This document shows positions 43,338 through 51,847 of a DNA stretch of 64,000 nucleotides, one piece after another; position 1 is the stretch's first letter, and every line of letters begins with the position of its first letter. The translations under genes were made by a program, and so were the position numbers. Source of the stretch: Halobacteriales archaeon QS_4_69_31 (GTDB lineage Archaea > Halobacteriota > Halobacteria > Halobacteriales > Haloarculaceae); assembly GCA_003021655.1 (NCBI GenBank), contig PXRP01000023.1:1-64000 (forward strand), written 5' to 3'. The notes below the pieces were generated by a model. That model saw only the letters and a program-made list of their open reading frames with translations. It was not told where the DNA came from and ran no database searches.

Positions 43338-45230
43338 ATGACAGACCAGGAACTAATCTGGCGGATCGCTGGCGGCTCCGGCGACGGTATCGATTCGACC
43401 AGCCGGAACTTCGCCAAGGCCCTGATGCGATCGGGTCTGGACGTATTCACACACCGGCACTACCCGTCGCGTATCCGCGGCGGCCACACGTACGTCGAGG
43501 TGCGGGCGGCATCCGAGGAGGTGCGGTCCCGCGGCGACGGGTACAACGTCCTGCTGGCGCTGGGCGACAGTTTCGCCCGGAACCCACAGGAAGACGCCTA
43601 CTACGGCAAGGAGGAACTGAAGCCACTCACCGAGAACTTCGACGACCTCCGCGAGGGCGGGGTCATCATCTACGACGAGGGACTCATCGACGAGGAACAG
43701 GCCGAGGAGGTCGGACTCCACGAGAAAGCCGAGGAAAACGGCTGGTACGTCTATCCGGTCAACCTCCGCGCCATCGCCAAGGAACACGGCCGCGAGGTCA
43801 TGCGCAACAACGCCGGGATCGGCGTGATGTCGACGCTGCTGGACTTCGACACCTCCTACTACGAGGAGATCATCGGCGAGGTGTTCAACGAGGAGATCGC
43901 CGAGGCCAACCGGACCGTCATCCGGGACGGCGCCGGGACCGCCGAGGAGTTCGACGAGCACCCCGACCTCCAGATGCCCACCGCGGAGGAACACGACGAG
44001 GAGCAGGCGCTGGTCTCGGGGAGTGACGCCATCGCCTACGGCTCACTGGACGCCGGCTGTCGGTTCATCTCGGGCTATCCGATGACTCCGTGGACGGACG
44101 TGTTCACGATCATGTCCCAGAACCTCCCGAAGTTCGGGGGGATCTCCGAACAGGTCGAAGACGAGATCGCGGCCGCGTCGCTGGCGCTGGGGGCCTCCCA
44201 CGCCGGCGTCAAGGCCATGTCCGGCTCGTCGGGTGGCGGTTTCGCCCTGATGAGCGAGCCGCTGGGTCTCGCCGAGATGACCGAGACGCCGGTCGTGCTC
44301 GTCGAGGCGATGCGGGCCGGTCCCTCGACCGGCATGCCCACGAAACCCGAACAGGCCGACCTCGAACACGTCCTCTACACGAGCCAGGGCGACTCGACGC
44401 GGGTGGTGCTGGCCCCGGGCAACCACGAGGAGTGTTACGAGCAGATCCGGACGGCCTTCGAGATCGCCTACGACTACCAGATCCCGACAGTTCTCATCTA
44501 CGACCAGAAGCTCCAGGGCGAACTCCGGAACATCAACGTGAGCTTCTTCGACCGCGAGCCCGACGGGGACCCGGGCTCGGTGCTCACCGAGGACGAGATC
44601 GAGGAGGCAGCCCACCACAACTCCGGCAAGTTCCAGCGGTTCAACTACGACCGCGACAAGGAAGTCAGCCCGCGGACCGTCCCCGGACAGAAGGGCGGGC
44701 GCTACCTCGCGACCGGCAACGAACACAACGAGTCCGGTCACATCAGCGAGGACCCGACCAACCGCGTCCTCCAGATGGACAGCCGGCTCGGCAAGTTCGA
44801 GTACATCCGTGAGGAACTCGACGAGAAGGGCAACCAGACCCACTACGGGCCCGACGAGGCCCAGTACGGCATCATGACCTGGGGCAGCCACCAGGACACC
44901 GTCTTCGAGGCCGTCGACCGCCTCAACGAGGCCGGCCACTCCGTGAAGGCGCTGGGCGTCTCGGACATGATGCCCTACCCCGCCGAGGAGGTGACGGCGT
45001 TCCTCGAATCCGTCGAGGAGTGTCTCGTCGTCGAGATGAACGCGACCGGGCAGTTCCGCGGGCTCACCCAGAAGGAACTGGGCCGGTTCGGCCCCAAGCT
45101 GTCGAGCCTCCTTAAGTACAACGGCAACCCCTTCGAGCCCGCCGAGATCGTCGAGGGCTTCGAGACGAGCATCAACGGCGAGGAACTCGGCGACACGACC
45201 ATGAAGTACGTCCCAGCGGCAGGTGACTAA
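43338..45230 (+). CDS. korA: 2-oxoacid:ferredoxin oxidoreductase, alpha (gamma-alpha fusion)
   Basis: 630 residues. Residues about 1-195 are the gamma domain (WRIAGGSGDGID, HYPSRIRGGHTYVEVR), followed by the alpha domain with GCRFISGYPMTPWT, SEQVEDEIAAASLALGASHA and MSGSSGGGFALMSE, and a C-terminal transketolase-like domain. With KorB it decarboxylates 2-oxoglutarate or a related 2-oxoacid to the acyl-CoA and reduces ferredoxin. The pyruvate paralog is the alternative; the GYPMTPWT form favours Kor, though not decisively. Confidence 0.9.
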   Translation: MTDQELIWRIAGGSGDGIDSTSRNFAKALMRSGLDVFTHRHYPSRIRGGHTYVEVRAASEEVRSRGDGYNVLLALGDSFARNPQEDAYYGKEELKPLTENFDDLREGGVIIYDEGLIDEEQAEEVGLHEKAEENGWYVYPVNLRAIAKEHGREVMRNNAGIGVMSTLLDFDTSYYEEIIGEVFNEEIAEANRTVIRDGAGTAEEFDEHPDLQMPTAEEHDEEQALVSGSDAIAYGSLDAGCRFISGYPMTPWTDVFTIMSQNLPKFGGISEQVEDEIAAASLALGASHAGVKAMSGSSGGGFALMSEPLGLAEMTETPVVLVEAMRAGPSTGMPTKPEQADLEHVLYTSQGDSTRVVLAPGNHEECYEQIRTAFEIAYDYQIPTVLIYDQKLQGELRNINVSFFDREPDGDPGSVLTEDEIEEAAHHNSGKFQRFNYDRDKEVSPRTVPGQKGGRYLATGNEHNESGHISEDPTNRVLQMDSRLGKFEYIREELDEKGNQTHYGPDEAQYGIMTWGSHQDTVFEAVDRLNEAGHSVKALGVSDMMPYPAEEVTAFLESVEECLVVEMNATGQFRGLTQKELGRFGPKLSSLLKYNGNPFEPAEIVEGFETSINGEELGDTTMKYVPAAGD

Positions 45231-45232
45231 CT

Positions 45233-46168
45233 ATGAGTGCATTCACAGCGATCGGCGAGGACCGCGAGATCGACCAGAACGAGTTCACACCCGGCATCGA
45301 ACCCCAGGCAACCTGGTGTCCGGGCTGTGGCGACTTCAGCGTCCTCAAGGCGCTGAAACAGGCCATGCCCGAGGTCGGGCGCACCCCCGACGAGGTGTTG
45401 CTCTGTACCGGCATCGGCTGTTCGGGCAAGCTCAACAGCTACTTCGAGAGCTACGGCTTCCACACCATCCACGGGCGGTCGCTGCCCGTGGCTCGCGCGG
45501 CCAAGCTCGCCAACCCCGGCGTCGAGGTCATCGCCGCCGGCGGCGACGGCGACGGCTACGGCATCGGCGGGAACCACTTCATGCACACCGCCCGCGAGAA
45601 CCACGACATGACCTACATCGTGTTCAACAACGAGATATTCGGGCTCACGAAGGGCCAGACCTCGCCCACCAGCCCGAAGGGTCACAAGTCCAAGACCCAG
45701 CCCTCGGGCAGCGCAAAAGACCCCATCCGGCCGCTCTCGCTGGCGCTGGCCTCGGGGGCCTCCTACGTCGCCCGGACCGCGGCCGTCAACCCCAACCAGG
45801 CCGCCGACATCCTGGCGGAGGCGATTGAACACGACGGCTTCGCCCACGTTGACTTCCTCACGCAGTGTCCGACCTGGAACAAGGACGCCCGCCAGTACGT
45901 CCCCTACGTCGACGTCCAGCAGTCCGACGACTTCGAGTTCGACGTCACCGACCGCCAGGAGGCCGGCGAGATGATGTACGAGGTCGAGTCCAAGCTCTAC
46001 GAGGGCGAGGTGCTGACCGGCCGCTTCTACAAGAACGACCGCCCGAGCTACGGCGAGGAGAAACGCGCCACCGGCGAGATGCCCGAGGAACCCCTCGCCG
46101 AACGGTACTTCGACGAGGACGCCCAGTGGGAGCGCGCCGCCGACGAACTCATCGAAAAACACACCTGA
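45233..46168 (+). CDS. korB: 2-oxoacid:ferredoxin oxidoreductase, beta
   Basis: 311 residues. TPP-binding subunit: WCPGCGDFSVLKALKQAM, TGIGCSGKL, GGDGDGYGIGGNHF with downstream FNNEIFGLTKGQTSPTS (GDG...N motif for Mg-TPP), and LTQCPTWN. It has the cluster cysteines of the short beta subunit (CPGC, GIGC, QCPT). Two bases separate it from the korA stop. Reduced ferredoxin made here is the probable donor for the Nuo complex. Confidence 0.93.
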   Translation: MSAFTAIGEDREIDQNEFTPGIEPQATWCPGCGDFSVLKALKQAMPEVGRTPDEVLLCTGIGCSGKLNSYFESYGFHTIHGRSLPVARAAKLANPGVEVIAAGGDGDGYGIGGNHFMHTARENHDMTYIVFNNEIFGLTKGQTSPTSPKGHKSKTQPSGSAKDPIRPLSLALASGASYVARTAAVNPNQAADILAEAIEHDGFAHVDFLTQCPTWNKDARQYVPYVDVQQSDDFEFDVTDRQEAGEMMYEVESKLYEGEVLTGRFYKNDRPSYGEEKRATGEMPEEPLAERYFDEDAQWERAADELIEKHT

Positions 46169-46175
46169 GACGGCC

Positions 46176-46242
46176 GCTCCCGTGGCCGTTCGGCCTTCTG
46201 AGGACCGTGCTCCCGGTGGCCGGTCGGGCTTGTGAGGACCCC
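46176..46242. repeat. Two imperfect 33-34 bp tandem repeats after korB
   Basis: Units begin GCTCCCGTGGCCGTTCGG (46176) and GCTCCCGGTGGCCGGTCGG (46209), both running to GAGGACC. A degenerate third start, ACTTCCGGGGGTGTTCGG, follows. The first unit contains the hairpin GGCC-GTTC-GGCC, so the array may help terminate korAB. Confidence 0.7.
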
Positions 46243-46280
46243 ACTTCCGGGGGTGTTCGGAGGCGTTTACGGTTTCGCAA

Positions 46281-46289
46281 GATATTTTT
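46281..46289 (+). promoter_or_regulatory. TATA box of the Lrp-type regulator gene
   Basis: GATATTTTT, 24-32 bases before the ATG at 46313, in a markedly AT-rich 40-base stretch that also has AATTATGATAC just before the start, where an autoregulating Lrp protein could bind. Confidence 0.5.
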
Positions 46290-46312
46290 CTCGTGACGGC
46301 AAATTATGATAC

Positions 46313-46741
46313 ATGAGTGCCGAATCGACGGAAGAGCGCATTCTCTCTGTTCTGGAGGAGGACGCCCAGGCCTCCTACGCCGAGATCGCAGACAGGGTGG
46401 ACGTCTCAAAGCCCACGGTCCGCAAGTACATCCAGCGACTGGAGGAGGAGGGCGTCATTTTGGGGTACTCCGCGGACATCGACCCGAAGAAACTCCCGAC
46501 ACAGAGCATCGCGCTGGTGGGGTTGGACGTCGAGAGCGAGCGCTACGTCGAGGTGACCCGGGAACTCAAGGACGTTCCAGAGATCGAGGCGCTGTACACC
46601 TCCAGCGGGGACCACATGCTCATGGCCGAGGTCCGGGCCCAGGACGGCGACGCCGTTGGCGACGTGATCGAGACGACGATCCTCGACATCGAGGGCGTCA
46701 CGGCCGCCCACCCCTCCTTTCTCCAGGAACGCCTGAAGTGA
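46313..46741 (+). CDS. Lrp/AsnC-family transcription regulator
   Basis: 142 residues. N-terminal winged helix (RILSVLEEDAQASYAEIADR, then VSKPTVRKYIQRLEEEGVI) and a C-terminal RAM/ACT-like ligand domain (VGLDVESERYVEVTRELK, IEALYTSSGDHMLMAEV). Typical octameric feast/famine regulator sensing an amino acid or related metabolite. It lies downstream of korAB and may regulate the neighbouring metabolism, but that is inference. Confidence 0.88.
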   Translation: MSAESTEERILSVLEEDAQASYAEIADRVDVSKPTVRKYIQRLEEEGVILGYSADIDPKKLPTQSIALVGLDVESERYVEVTRELKDVPEIEALYTSSGDHMLMAEVRAQDGDAVGDVIETTILDIEGVTAAHPSFLQERLK

Positions 46742-46755
46742 CCGCCCGCATCGGG

Positions 46756-46808
46756 GACGGTCGCCGGGCATCCGCTCCGGGTGACGGTCGCCGGGCACCT
46801 ACTCCGGG
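46756..46808. repeat. Two 27-bp tandem repeats after the Lrp gene
   Basis: GACGGTCGCCGGGCA occurs at 46756-46770 and again at 46783-46797, each followed by a pyrimidine-rich stretch and CTCCGGG. The period is 27 bases. The array starts 14 bases after the stop codon. Confidence 0.75.
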
Positions 46809-46849
46809 AGAAGACTGGTTTTTTACTTGCGCTCGCACGAAGGGCGGGT

Positions 46850-48556
46850 ATGACCACCCGGGTGGTCCTGGGGTACGGGTCGCTGGCCCAGGCTGTCGTG
46901 AGTGCGCTCGCCGACCGGCCCGGGGAGCTACTCGTCGTCGCCGGGGACGAGACCGCCGTCGAAACGCTCCGGGAGGAGGGGATTGCGGCCGAGGTCGGCG
47001 ACATCACGGACCCGGCCGTCCTCCGCGAGCAGGCGAGTCCGGAGACAGTCGTCGTGGCCACCGACGACGGCCAGCGCAACGAGGCGGCCGCGGGGGCGAC
47101 ACGCCAGGCGTTCCCGGGGGCGTTCCTGCTCGTCTACGCCGGCACGGCCCCGCCGAAGTCCCGGACCGCGCGACTGAGCGCCCTGGCCGACGAGGTGGTC
47201 GACCCCGGTCGGGTGGCCGTCGACCACCTCGGCGCGGTGACCGGCGAGGGGGGCGTGCGGGCACGGAAGTTACTGAGCGTCCTGCGGGACCTCGACGGGC
47301 CGCTGGCGGTCGTGACCCACGACAACCCCGACCCGGACGCCATCGCGAGCGCCGTCGCGCTCCAGCGGCTCACCGAGCGGGCCGGCGGCGAGGGGGACAT
47401 CTGCTACTACGGGAACATCAGCCACCAGGAGAACCGCGCGTTCGTCAACCTCCTCGAGTTCGACCTCAGAAACCTGGAGGACGGTGCCGACGTCGAGGAG
47501 TACGCCGGCGTCGCGCTCGTCGACCACTCGCGGGCCGGCGTCAACGACGGCCTCCCGGAGGGGACCGACGTCGACATCGTCATCGACCACCACCCGCCGC
47601 GGCTCCCGGTCGAGGCGCGGTTCGTCGACCTCCGGAGCGACGTCGGCGCGACGAGCACGCTCCTGGTCGACTACTACCGGCGACTCGACGTGACGCCCGA
47701 CGAGGCGACCGCGACGGGGTTGCTGTTCGGCATCCGCGTCGACACCGACGAGTTCACCCGGGAGGTCTCGCCCGACGACTTCGAGGCCGCCGCCTTCCTG
47801 TTGCCCCGCGCCGACTTCGGGACGCTCGAGCGGATCGACTCGCCGAGCGTGAGCGCCGACACGCTCGCGACGATCGGGCGGGCGATCCGCAATCGCGAAC
47901 GCCACGGTCCGGCGCTGGTCAGCGGCGTCGGCTACCTCACCGACCGCGACGCCCTCGCGCAGGCCGCCGACCGACTGCTCGACCTGGAGGACGTGACCAC
48001 GACCTTCGTCTACGGGGTCGACGACGGGACCGTCTACGTCTCCGCCCGGGCGCGAGGCACCGACGTCGACCTCGGGGAGACGCTCCGCGAGGCGTTCGGC
48101 CAGATCGGCAGCGCCGGCGGCCACGCCGACATGGCCGGCGCACAGCTCTCGCTCGGACTCCTGGAGTCGGTCGACACCGACGACGAGTCGCTCGTCGAGG
48201 TGGTCGACGCCGTCGTCACCGACCGCTTTCTCGACGCGTTCGACTCCCGGACTCACCGGGTCATCCGGGACGTCTATCCCGACGACTTCCACGGCGGGGA
48301 CGAACTCGGGAGCGACGAGTACGTCCCCGACGACGCCAGGCCCGAAGACTCCAGTTCCGGCACCGCTCCCGACGAGAGACACGGTGATGGTGCTGGCCGG
48401 TCGGACCCGGACGGCGACGCAAAGAACCCGACCGAGGACGGCCAGGACTCGACAGACGACGATGGGGAGGCTGGCGGCGGAACGATGAGCGACGAGGGAT
48501 CGGACGGCGAGAGTGCGAGCGATGAGGGATCGGACAGCGAGAGGGCAGGCGAGTAG
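46850..48556 (+). CDS. TrkA_N-DHH-DHHA1 phosphoesterase
   Basis: 568 residues. An N-terminal Rossmann domain (VVLGYGSLAQAVVSAL, about 1-135) of the RCK/TrkA_N type is fused to a DHH phosphoesterase: VTHDNPDPDAIASA (about 150), ALVDHS, DIVIDHHPP (the DHH motif, about 245) and a DHHA1 C-terminal part with GSAGGHADMAGAQL. The last 90 residues are a disordered acidic tail with repeats of SDEGSD. By family it could hydrolyse cyclic di-AMP or short oligonucleotides. A TTTTTACTTG box lies 26 bases before the ATG. Confidence 0.85.
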   Translation: MTTRVVLGYGSLAQAVVSALADRPGELLVVAGDETAVETLREEGIAAEVGDITDPAVLREQASPETVVVATDDGQRNEAAAGATRQAFPGAFLLVYAGTAPPKSRTARLSALADEVVDPGRVAVDHLGAVTGEGGVRARKLLSVLRDLDGPLAVVTHDNPDPDAIASAVALQRLTERAGGEGDICYYGNISHQENRAFVNLLEFDLRNLEDGADVEEYAGVALVDHSRAGVNDGLPEGTDVDIVIDHHPPRLPVEARFVDLRSDVGATSTLLVDYYRRLDVTPDEATATGLLFGIRVDTDEFTREVSPDDFEAAAFLLPRADFGTLERIDSPSVSADTLATIGRAIRNRERHGPALVSGVGYLTDRDALAQAADRLLDLEDVTTTFVYGVDDGTVYVSARARGTDVDLGETLREAFGQIGSAGGHADMAGAQLSLGLLESVDTDDESLVEVVDAVVTDRFLDAFDSRTHRVIRDVYPDDFHGGDELGSDEYVPDDARPEDSSSGTAPDERHGDGAGRSDPDGDAKNPTEDGQDSTDDDGEAGGGTMSDEGSDGESASDEGSDSERAGE

Positions 48557-48664
48557 GGGTCGGACCCCTCGCCGGGCGTCGCCACTCGAGGGCCGTCGAG
48601 CGAGCGCGAGCCCGCCGGCCCGTCGACCCGGAAATTTTTCCACGTCGACGGCGTCGTGGCGGGT

Positions 48665-49459
48665 ATGGCGGACGAGGAGACCCCGATGGTGGGCGAGTAC
48701 ATGACCCGCGACGTCGATACGGTCTCGCTGACCGACACCGTCGGGACGGTCGCGCGCCGCATCGCCGAGAGCGACGAACACAGCGGGTACCCGGTCTGTG
48801 AGGGGCGCCGCGTCGTGGGCTTCGTCACCGCGAGCGACCTCCTGCTGGAGGGTGACTACCAGACCATCGAGCAGGTGATGGCGACCGACCTGCTCGTCGC
48901 ACACCCCGACATGAAAGTCGACGACGCGGCACGCGTCATCCTGCGGTCGGGCATCCAGAAACTCCCCGTCGTCGGCGACGACGACAACCTCGTCGGGATC
49001 ATCAGCAACGCCGACGTGATCCGCAGCCAGATCGAGCGCGCCACCCCGGGCAAGGTCGACAAACTGATGCGCACGCTGGAGTCGATCCACGGCGTCGCCG
49101 TGACCGAGACCCGCCGCGAGGTGGCGCTGTCGGACCTCCGGCCCACCCAGGGGAAGGTGTACGCCGACGAACTCGAGGGCCGGCGGTACGAACTCGAACG
49201 CGGCCTGGCCGAACCGCTCGTCGTCATCGACAACGACGGCGACCTGTTGCTCGCCGACGGCCACCACCGCGTGAAAGCCGCCGCCCGCCTCGGTATCGAC
49301 CGGATGGACGCCTACGTCCTCGTCATCGAACGCCGCGTCGACCTCGGGATGACCAAGACCGCCGAGAAAGAGGGCCTGCGGACCATCGACGACATCCAGG
49401 TCGTCGACTACGCTCACCACCCGCTGGTCAAGAAGACCCACCGGCTCCAGGATCCCTGA
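48665..49459 (+). CDS. CBS-pair protein fused to a ParB/Srx-like (SerK-like) domain
   Basis: 264 residues. Two CBS motifs (VGEYMTRDVDTVSLTDTVG and IEQVMATDLLVAHPDMKVDD) occupy residues about 8-125 and probably bind an adenine nucleotide. Residues about 150-225 are ParB/Srx-like: LRPTQGKVYADEL, ERGLAEPLVVIDNDG, LLADGHHRVKAAARLG. This fold includes archaeal SerK, an ADP-dependent free-serine kinase, as well as partition proteins; the lack of a DNA-binding domain favours the enzyme. TATA-like GAAATTTTTCC sits 26 bases before the ATG, which excludes an upstream GTG. Confidence 0.82.
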   Translation: MADEETPMVGEYMTRDVDTVSLTDTVGTVARRIAESDEHSGYPVCEGRRVVGFVTASDLLLEGDYQTIEQVMATDLLVAHPDMKVDDAARVILRSGIQKLPVVGDDDNLVGIISNADVIRSQIERATPGKVDKLMRTLESIHGVAVTETRREVALSDLRPTQGKVYADELEGRRYELERGLAEPLVVIDNDGDLLLADGHHRVKAAARLGIDRMDAYVLVIERRVDLGMTKTAEKEGLRTIDDIQVVDYAHHPLVKKTHRLQDP

Positions 49460-49682
49460 CCGACCGGGTGCTCTCTCGCCCCGTCTCGACGACCGTCAGG
49501 TCGTCGTCGAGTCGGACCGAGAGCCGTTCATCGTCGACGGGCACGTCGACCCGAATCCTGACGGGGTCGGTCGATTCCACCCCGGCAGCAGTGGTGCGCA
49601 GAAAGGGCAGCCCCGTCCAGGGTTCGGTCCGCAGGTCCCGGCCGTGGTCGTGGAGTTGTTTCCGAGTCCTATCAGGTTCCAA
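49428..49682 (-). CDS. Hypothetical protein
   Basis: Up to 84 residues from a TTG start. The middle (GLPFLRTTAAGVE, RIRVDVPVDDERLSVRL) alternates like a beta-sheet protein and has sensible composition. It overlaps the end of the convergent CBS gene by 32 bases. The palindromic-looking GACTATACG at 49706-49714 could serve as a promoter in both directions. A real gene is possible but not certain. Confidence 0.35.
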   Translation of the reverse strand: MEPDRTRKQLHDHGRDLRTEPWTGLPFLRTTAAGVESTDPVRIRVDVPVDDERLSVRLDDDLTVVETGRESTRSVRDPGAGGSS

Positions 49683-49706
49683 ACTGAACGGCCCTACAGG
49701 AAATGA

Positions 49707-49734
49707 CTATACGTCGACATCCCCTTCGGGAGGA
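49707..49734 (+). promoter_or_regulatory. TATA box and Shine-Dalgarno deciding the ABC ATPase start
   Basis: CTATACG at 49708-49714 lies about 26 bases before the ATG at 49739. GGGAGG at 49729-49734 is a rare strong Shine-Dalgarno five bases before the same ATG. Together they rule out the in-frame ATG at 49703. Confidence 0.5.
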
Positions 49735-49738
49735 TACG

Positions 49739-50878
49739 ATGACGACGACCCCTGATGCGGTCCCCGACGACAGGGCCGGCGAGTCCGCGGGCGCCGCCCC
49801 GGCGGCGCAACCGGGTACCGGCAGCGACCACGCGCTCGCGGTCCGGAACCTCTCGAAGACCTTCGGCAGCGGCGACGAGGCGGTCCGGGCCGTCGAGGAC
49901 GTGAACTTCGCGGTCGAACCGGGCACCGTCGTGGGTCTGCTCGGTCCCAACGGCGCCGGGAAAACGACGACGATCAAGTCCATCCTCGGGCTGGTCGTCC
50001 CGGACGCGGGCGAGGTCCGGGTCGCCGGCGTGGACGTCCGGGAGAGCGCGCGCGAGGCCTACCGCCACGTCGGCGCGATGCTCGAAGGCGCGCGCAACGT
50101 CTACTGGAAGCTGACCCCCAGAGAGAACATGGAGTTTTTCGCCGCCGTGGGCGACGAGGACCCCGCCGCGCTCCGCGAGCGCCACGACGCCCTGCTCGAC
50201 CAGCTCTCGCTGACCGAGAAGGCCGACGAGCCGGTCAACGACCTCTCGCAGGGCCAGAAACAGAAGGTCTCGCTGGCCTGTGCGCTGGCCCGCGACGTCG
50301 ACGTCGCACTCCTCGACGAGCCGACCCTCGGGCTGGACGTCGAGTCCAGCGTCGAACTCCGGCGGGAGATCCGCCGGCTGGCCGACAACGAGGAGACGAC
50401 CGTCGTCCTCTCCAGCCACGACATGGACGTCGTCGAGGACGTCTGTGACCGCGTCATCGTGATGAACGACGGCGGGGTCGTCGCGGACGATTCGGTGGCG
50501 AACCTCGTCGACGTGTTCCGCTCGCACGTCTACCGGGTGGACCTGGACGGGACACTCCCCGGGCGGGCCCGCGACCGACTGCGCGACCGGTACGACGCCC
50601 GTGAGTTCGAGCGGGTCGCGGGCGGGAACCCGGACGGCGAGCGGTTCGTCGTCTCGCTGGCCGAGCCGGCACGCCTCTATGACCTGATGGACGACCTCCG
50701 GGAGGCCGGCCTGACCGTCGTCGGCCTCGACTCGCTGGAGGCCGACCTGGAGTCGGCCTTCCTCGAACTGACCGACGGCGCCGCCGGACCGGACGGCGCC
50801 CGACCTGCCGGAGAGACGGGAGAGTCGCCGGCGGAGGGGGCGGCCCCCGCCGACGGGGGGGTGTCGGGTCGTGAGTGA
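49739..50878 (+). CDS. ABC-2 exporter ATP-binding protein
   Basis: 379 residues. Walker A GLLGPNGAGKTTT (about 70), signature LSQGQKQKV, Walker B VALLDEPTLGLD, and switch region VVLSSHDMDVVEDVCD. After the ATPase a C-terminal domain (about 270-350) and a disordered Gly/Glu/Ala tail follow. Overlaps the permease gene by eight bases. Multidrug, lipid or peptide export is possible; the cargo cannot be told. Confidence 0.9.
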   Translation: MTTTPDAVPDDRAGESAGAAPAAQPGTGSDHALAVRNLSKTFGSGDEAVRAVEDVNFAVEPGTVVGLLGPNGAGKTTTIKSILGLVVPDAGEVRVAGVDVRESAREAYRHVGAMLEGARNVYWKLTPRENMEFFAAVGDEDPAALRERHDALLDQLSLTEKADEPVNDLSQGQKQKVSLACALARDVDVALLDEPTLGLDVESSVELRREIRRLADNEETTVVLSSHDMDVVEDVCDRVIVMNDGGVVADDSVANLVDVFRSHVYRVDLDGTLPGRARDRLRDRYDAREFERVAGGNPDGERFVVSLAEPARLYDLMDDLREAGLTVVGLDSLEADLESAFLELTDGAAGPDGARPAGETGESPAEGAAPADGGVSGRE

Positions 50879-51740
50879 CGCGACCCCCGCGGCCGGTGAC
50901 GGGACCGCCGCGAGCCGCGCCCGCGCCACCGGCGGGGGCGACAGCCCCGGACGGGGGACCCGCGGGACGGGCGGCTACTGGACGCTGTTCGTTGCCATGG
51001 TCAAACACAGGGTCGCCCACCTCAGGCGGTATCCCGTGAACACGCTGTCGGGGCTGGCCAACGCGATGATCCTCTTCGCGGTCATCTTCTTCGGCGGCCG
51101 GGCGCTGGACAGCCGGGCGCTGGCCGACAGCCTCGAAGGGATCATCGTCGGCTTCTTCCTGTTTTCTATCGCGACGACGGCCTTCGCGGCCTCGGCGTGG
51201 GGCGTCACCCGCGAGTCCCAGTGGGGGACGCTCGAACAGCTGTACATGTCGCCGCTCGGGTTCGGGCCCGCGATGCTCACCCGGACGGTCGTCCGGCTCA
51301 TCGAGAGCTTCGTCTGGGGGGCCGGGACGCTGGCCTTCATGCTCCTGTTGACCGGCGAGACGCTCGCGTTCCCCGTGGTGACGCTCCTCGTCGTCGGCGT
51401 ACTGGCCGTGGCGCCGGCGCTCGGGATGGGCTTTGGCTTCGCCGCGCTGGCGTTACTGTACAAGCGCGTCGAGAACATCTTCCAGGTCGTCAACTTCGCG
51501 TTCGTCGGGCTGATTTCGGCGCCCGTCAGCGGGGTGGTCTGGGCGCGACTGCTCCCGGTCTCGCAGGGGAGTTACGTCCTGGGCCTCGTGATGCGGGAGG
51601 GCCGCCGGCTCTGGGAACTCCCGTCGACCGAACTCGGTCTGCTCGTCGCCACCGCGATCGGGTATTTCGTCGCCGGCTACGCCGTCTTCATGTGGGCCAG
51701 CAGGCGCGCCCGCGAGCAGGGACTGATGGGCCATTACTGA
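50871..51740 (+). CDS. ABC-2 type permease
   Basis: 289 residues with six membrane helices after a Gly/Thr/Ser-rich N-terminus. Contains GTLEQLYMSPLG, the coupling-helix pattern of ABC-2 (NodJ/daunorubicin-type) permeases, and KRVENIFQVVNFAFVGLIS. GTG start overlaps the ATPase stop. A near copy of its 3' end (GGGCCATTACTG, then GGGCCACTACTG at 51744-51755) follows at 16-base period. Confidence 0.88.
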   Translation: MSDATPAAGDGTAASRARATGGGDSPGRGTRGTGGYWTLFVAMVKHRVAHLRRYPVNTLSGLANAMILFAVIFFGGRALDSRALADSLEGIIVGFFLFSIATTAFAASAWGVTRESQWGTLEQLYMSPLGFGPAMLTRTVVRLIESFVWGAGTLAFMLLLTGETLAFPVVTLLVVGVLAVAPALGMGFGFAALALLYKRVENIFQVVNFAFVGLISAPVSGVVWARLLPVSQGSYVLGLVMREGRRLWELPSTELGLLVATAIGYFVAGYAVFMWASRRAREQGLMGHY

Positions 51741-51847
51741 CGAGGGCCACTACTGCAACCTGTCCACCCGCTAACGCTTCCGTCGCAAGTCAATCCGCAA
51801 CCAACACGAAAGCAGGCTTATCAGCACGTTTCGGTAACCGGTACGAT

